A DNA stretch of 7,019 nucleotides from Spirochaetaceae bacterium (GTDB taxonomy: Bacteria > Spirochaetota > Spirochaetia > DSM-27196 > Salinispiraceae), in the NCBI GenBank assembly GCA_007129335.1, contig SKVS01000023.1, positions 1-7,019 of the forward strand, given 5' to 3'. The notes under the pieces were generated by a model. The model did not search any database, had not been told where the DNA came from, and was given only the letters and a program-made list of their open reading frames with translations. Positions 6,097-7,019 of this stretch are shown here, piece after piece (within the stretch, counting starts at the first letter, position 1; each line of letters opens with the position of its first letter). Made by a program: the position numbers and the translations under genes.

Positions 6097-7019
6097 ATGG
6101 AAACCCGTTATCTTGGAACCCAGGACATGGCTGAGGCTGGCCGGATTGTACGCCAGGGAGGCTTGGTAGTATTTCCCACCGAAACGGTCTACGGACTCGG
6201 AGGAAATGCCATGTCTTCAGAGTCTGCCATGAAAATATACGCAGCCAAAGGACGACCTTCGGACAATCCCCTCATTGTTCACTTGAGCTCCCTATCCCAG
6301 ATCCATGGAGTAGTTGACCAGATAGATCCGGTAAGCGAGGTTCTTGCCCAGGAGTTTTGGCCTGGACCTTTAACTCTTATTCTTCCCCGACATCCTGATC
6401 TTCCCAGGGAAACGACCGGCGGACTTGATACAGTAGGGGTCCGCATTCCCCAGGATTATCTGGCTCTGGAATTCCTGCGTCATGCGGATATACCTGTAGC
6501 AGCGCCAAGCGCAAACCGATCGGGCCGGCCCAGTCCTACGGCTTTCTGGATGGCCCAGCGGGATCTCGACGGCAGGGTTGATGCCATTATCCAGGGGCAG
6601 GATACCCGCATAGGATTGGAATCTACCATTCTCTGGGTCAGTTCTCAGGGAGTCCATATACTCCGTCCCGGTTACCTTGGGGAACAGGAGATCCGAGAGG
6701 TTCTGGATAGTCACGGGTGGACAGATATCCCGGTTTGTTATGGTTCGGGAAATGGTCTGCCAGCCAGCCCTGGAACGAAATACCGACATTACAGTCCGGT
6801 AGCCCGGGTTATAACCTACGGAGAAATTAGTGAAATAGAAGATCTCTTGCCCGAACTGAATGGGAGGTTTGCCGTCCTGGGAACCCAGCGATGGGAATCT
6901 CTGGCTCCGGTGGTTCAGGAAGGAAGGGTTGTGGTTTACCAGGATCTGGCAGAATACGCCAGGCAACTGTACCGGGATCTGGTTCTCATGGATCAGGAAC
7001 AGGTGCCAGTTATTTTCCT
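6097..7019 (+). CDS. sua5: Threonylcarbamoyl-AMP synthase, Sua5/YrdC type (3' end outside window)
   Basis: The enzyme makes threonylcarbamoyl-AMP from threonine, bicarbonate and ATP, the first step of the t6A37 modification of ANN-decoding tRNAs. A frame of 307 codons is open from ATG 6097 to the window end. The YrdC domain (about 8-205) shows PTETVYGLG (27-35), KGRP with NPL (51-59), FWPGPLTLIL (87-96), APSANRSGRPSPT (136-148) and ESTI (175-178). The linker SPGTKYRHYSP (224-234) is the hallmark that separates Sua5 from the shorter TsaC. Part of the C-terminal Sua5 domain follows from about 237. Family lengths suggest only some 30 residues are missing. A TGA at 6082-6084 closes the frame upstream, so 6097 is the first ATG. 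A second, at 6127, would cut into the normal N-terminus. No Shine-Dalgarno precedes 6097, which fits a leaderless or weakly initiated message. Read-through from cdd is also possible. Confidence 0.95.
   Translation, partial: METRYLGTQDMAEAGRIVRQGGLVVFPTETVYGLGGNAMSSESAMKIYAAKGRPSDNPLIVHLSSLSQIHGVVDQIDPVSEVLAQEFWPGPLTLILPRHPDLPRETTGGLDTVGVRIPQDYLALEFLRHADIPVAAPSANRSGRPSPTAFWMAQRDLDGRVDAIIQGQDTRIGLESTILWVSSQGVHILRPGYLGEQEIREVLDSHGWTDIPVCYGSGNGLPASPGTKYRHYSPVARVITYGEISEIEDLLPELNGRFAVLGTQRWESLAPVVQEGRVVVYQDLAEYARQLYRDLVLMDQEQVPVIF

Noticed and set aside
6370..6966. A 198-codon open frame on the - strand near the right edge.
   Set aside because: It is antisense to the well-supported Sua5 coding sequence and shows no domain of its own.
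1..7019. A defence island, mobile element, CRISPR array or other accessory system.
   Set aside because: Nearly all bases belong to housekeeping or envelope genes with even composition. I saw no transposase, integrase, terminal repeats, spaced repeat array or toxin-antitoxin pair.

Overview
This window reads as an ordinary bacterial housekeeping segment. It holds six protein genes, two of them cut by the window edges, and very little non-coding DNA. Base composition looks balanced and even throughout. I see no mobile element, CRISPR array, tRNA/rRNA, prophage or defence island. My best guess for the organism is a free-living spirochaete-like bacterium. This rests on fmt being translationally coupled to a kinase-less membrane PASTA protein and on a topoisomerase I that ends in repeats instead of zinc ribbons. 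It is an impression and cannot be proved from the sequence alone.

Left part (1-2842, + strand): the 3' part of fmt (methionyl-tRNA formyltransferase), then a single-pass membrane protein with three PASTA repeats, then a secreted or membrane-anchored protein of about 390 residues that I do not recognise. Both junctions are ATGA overlaps with a Shine-Dalgarno sequence inside the upstream gene, so the three genes almost certainly form one translationally coupled operon. A small hairpin followed by a T-run right after the third gene is a plausible intrinsic terminator. Its T-run lies in the last codons of the convergent topA gene.

Middle (2862-5426, - strand): complete topA, encoding DNA topoisomerase I. 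All catalytic motifs are visible. The C-terminus carries four GRFGPY-type repeats spaced about 63 residues apart and a lysine-rich tail, with no cysteine zinc fingers.

Right part (5514-7019, + strand): cdd (cytidine deaminase), divergent from topA across an 87-base AT-rich spacer that holds an imperfect 18-base tandem repeat. A 106-base gap follows, then a Sua5/YrdC-type threonylcarbamoyl-AMP synthase gene that runs off the right edge. This last gene has no Shine-Dalgarno sequence, but a promoter-like element sits at a distance that would start the transcript at its ATG.

The functions are translation initiation (fmt), tRNA t6A modification (sua5), pyrimidine salvage (cdd), DNA supercoiling (topA) and a cell-envelope pair (the PASTA protein and the unknown secreted protein). 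The least understood element is the envelope pair coupled to fmt. I found no convincing new system.
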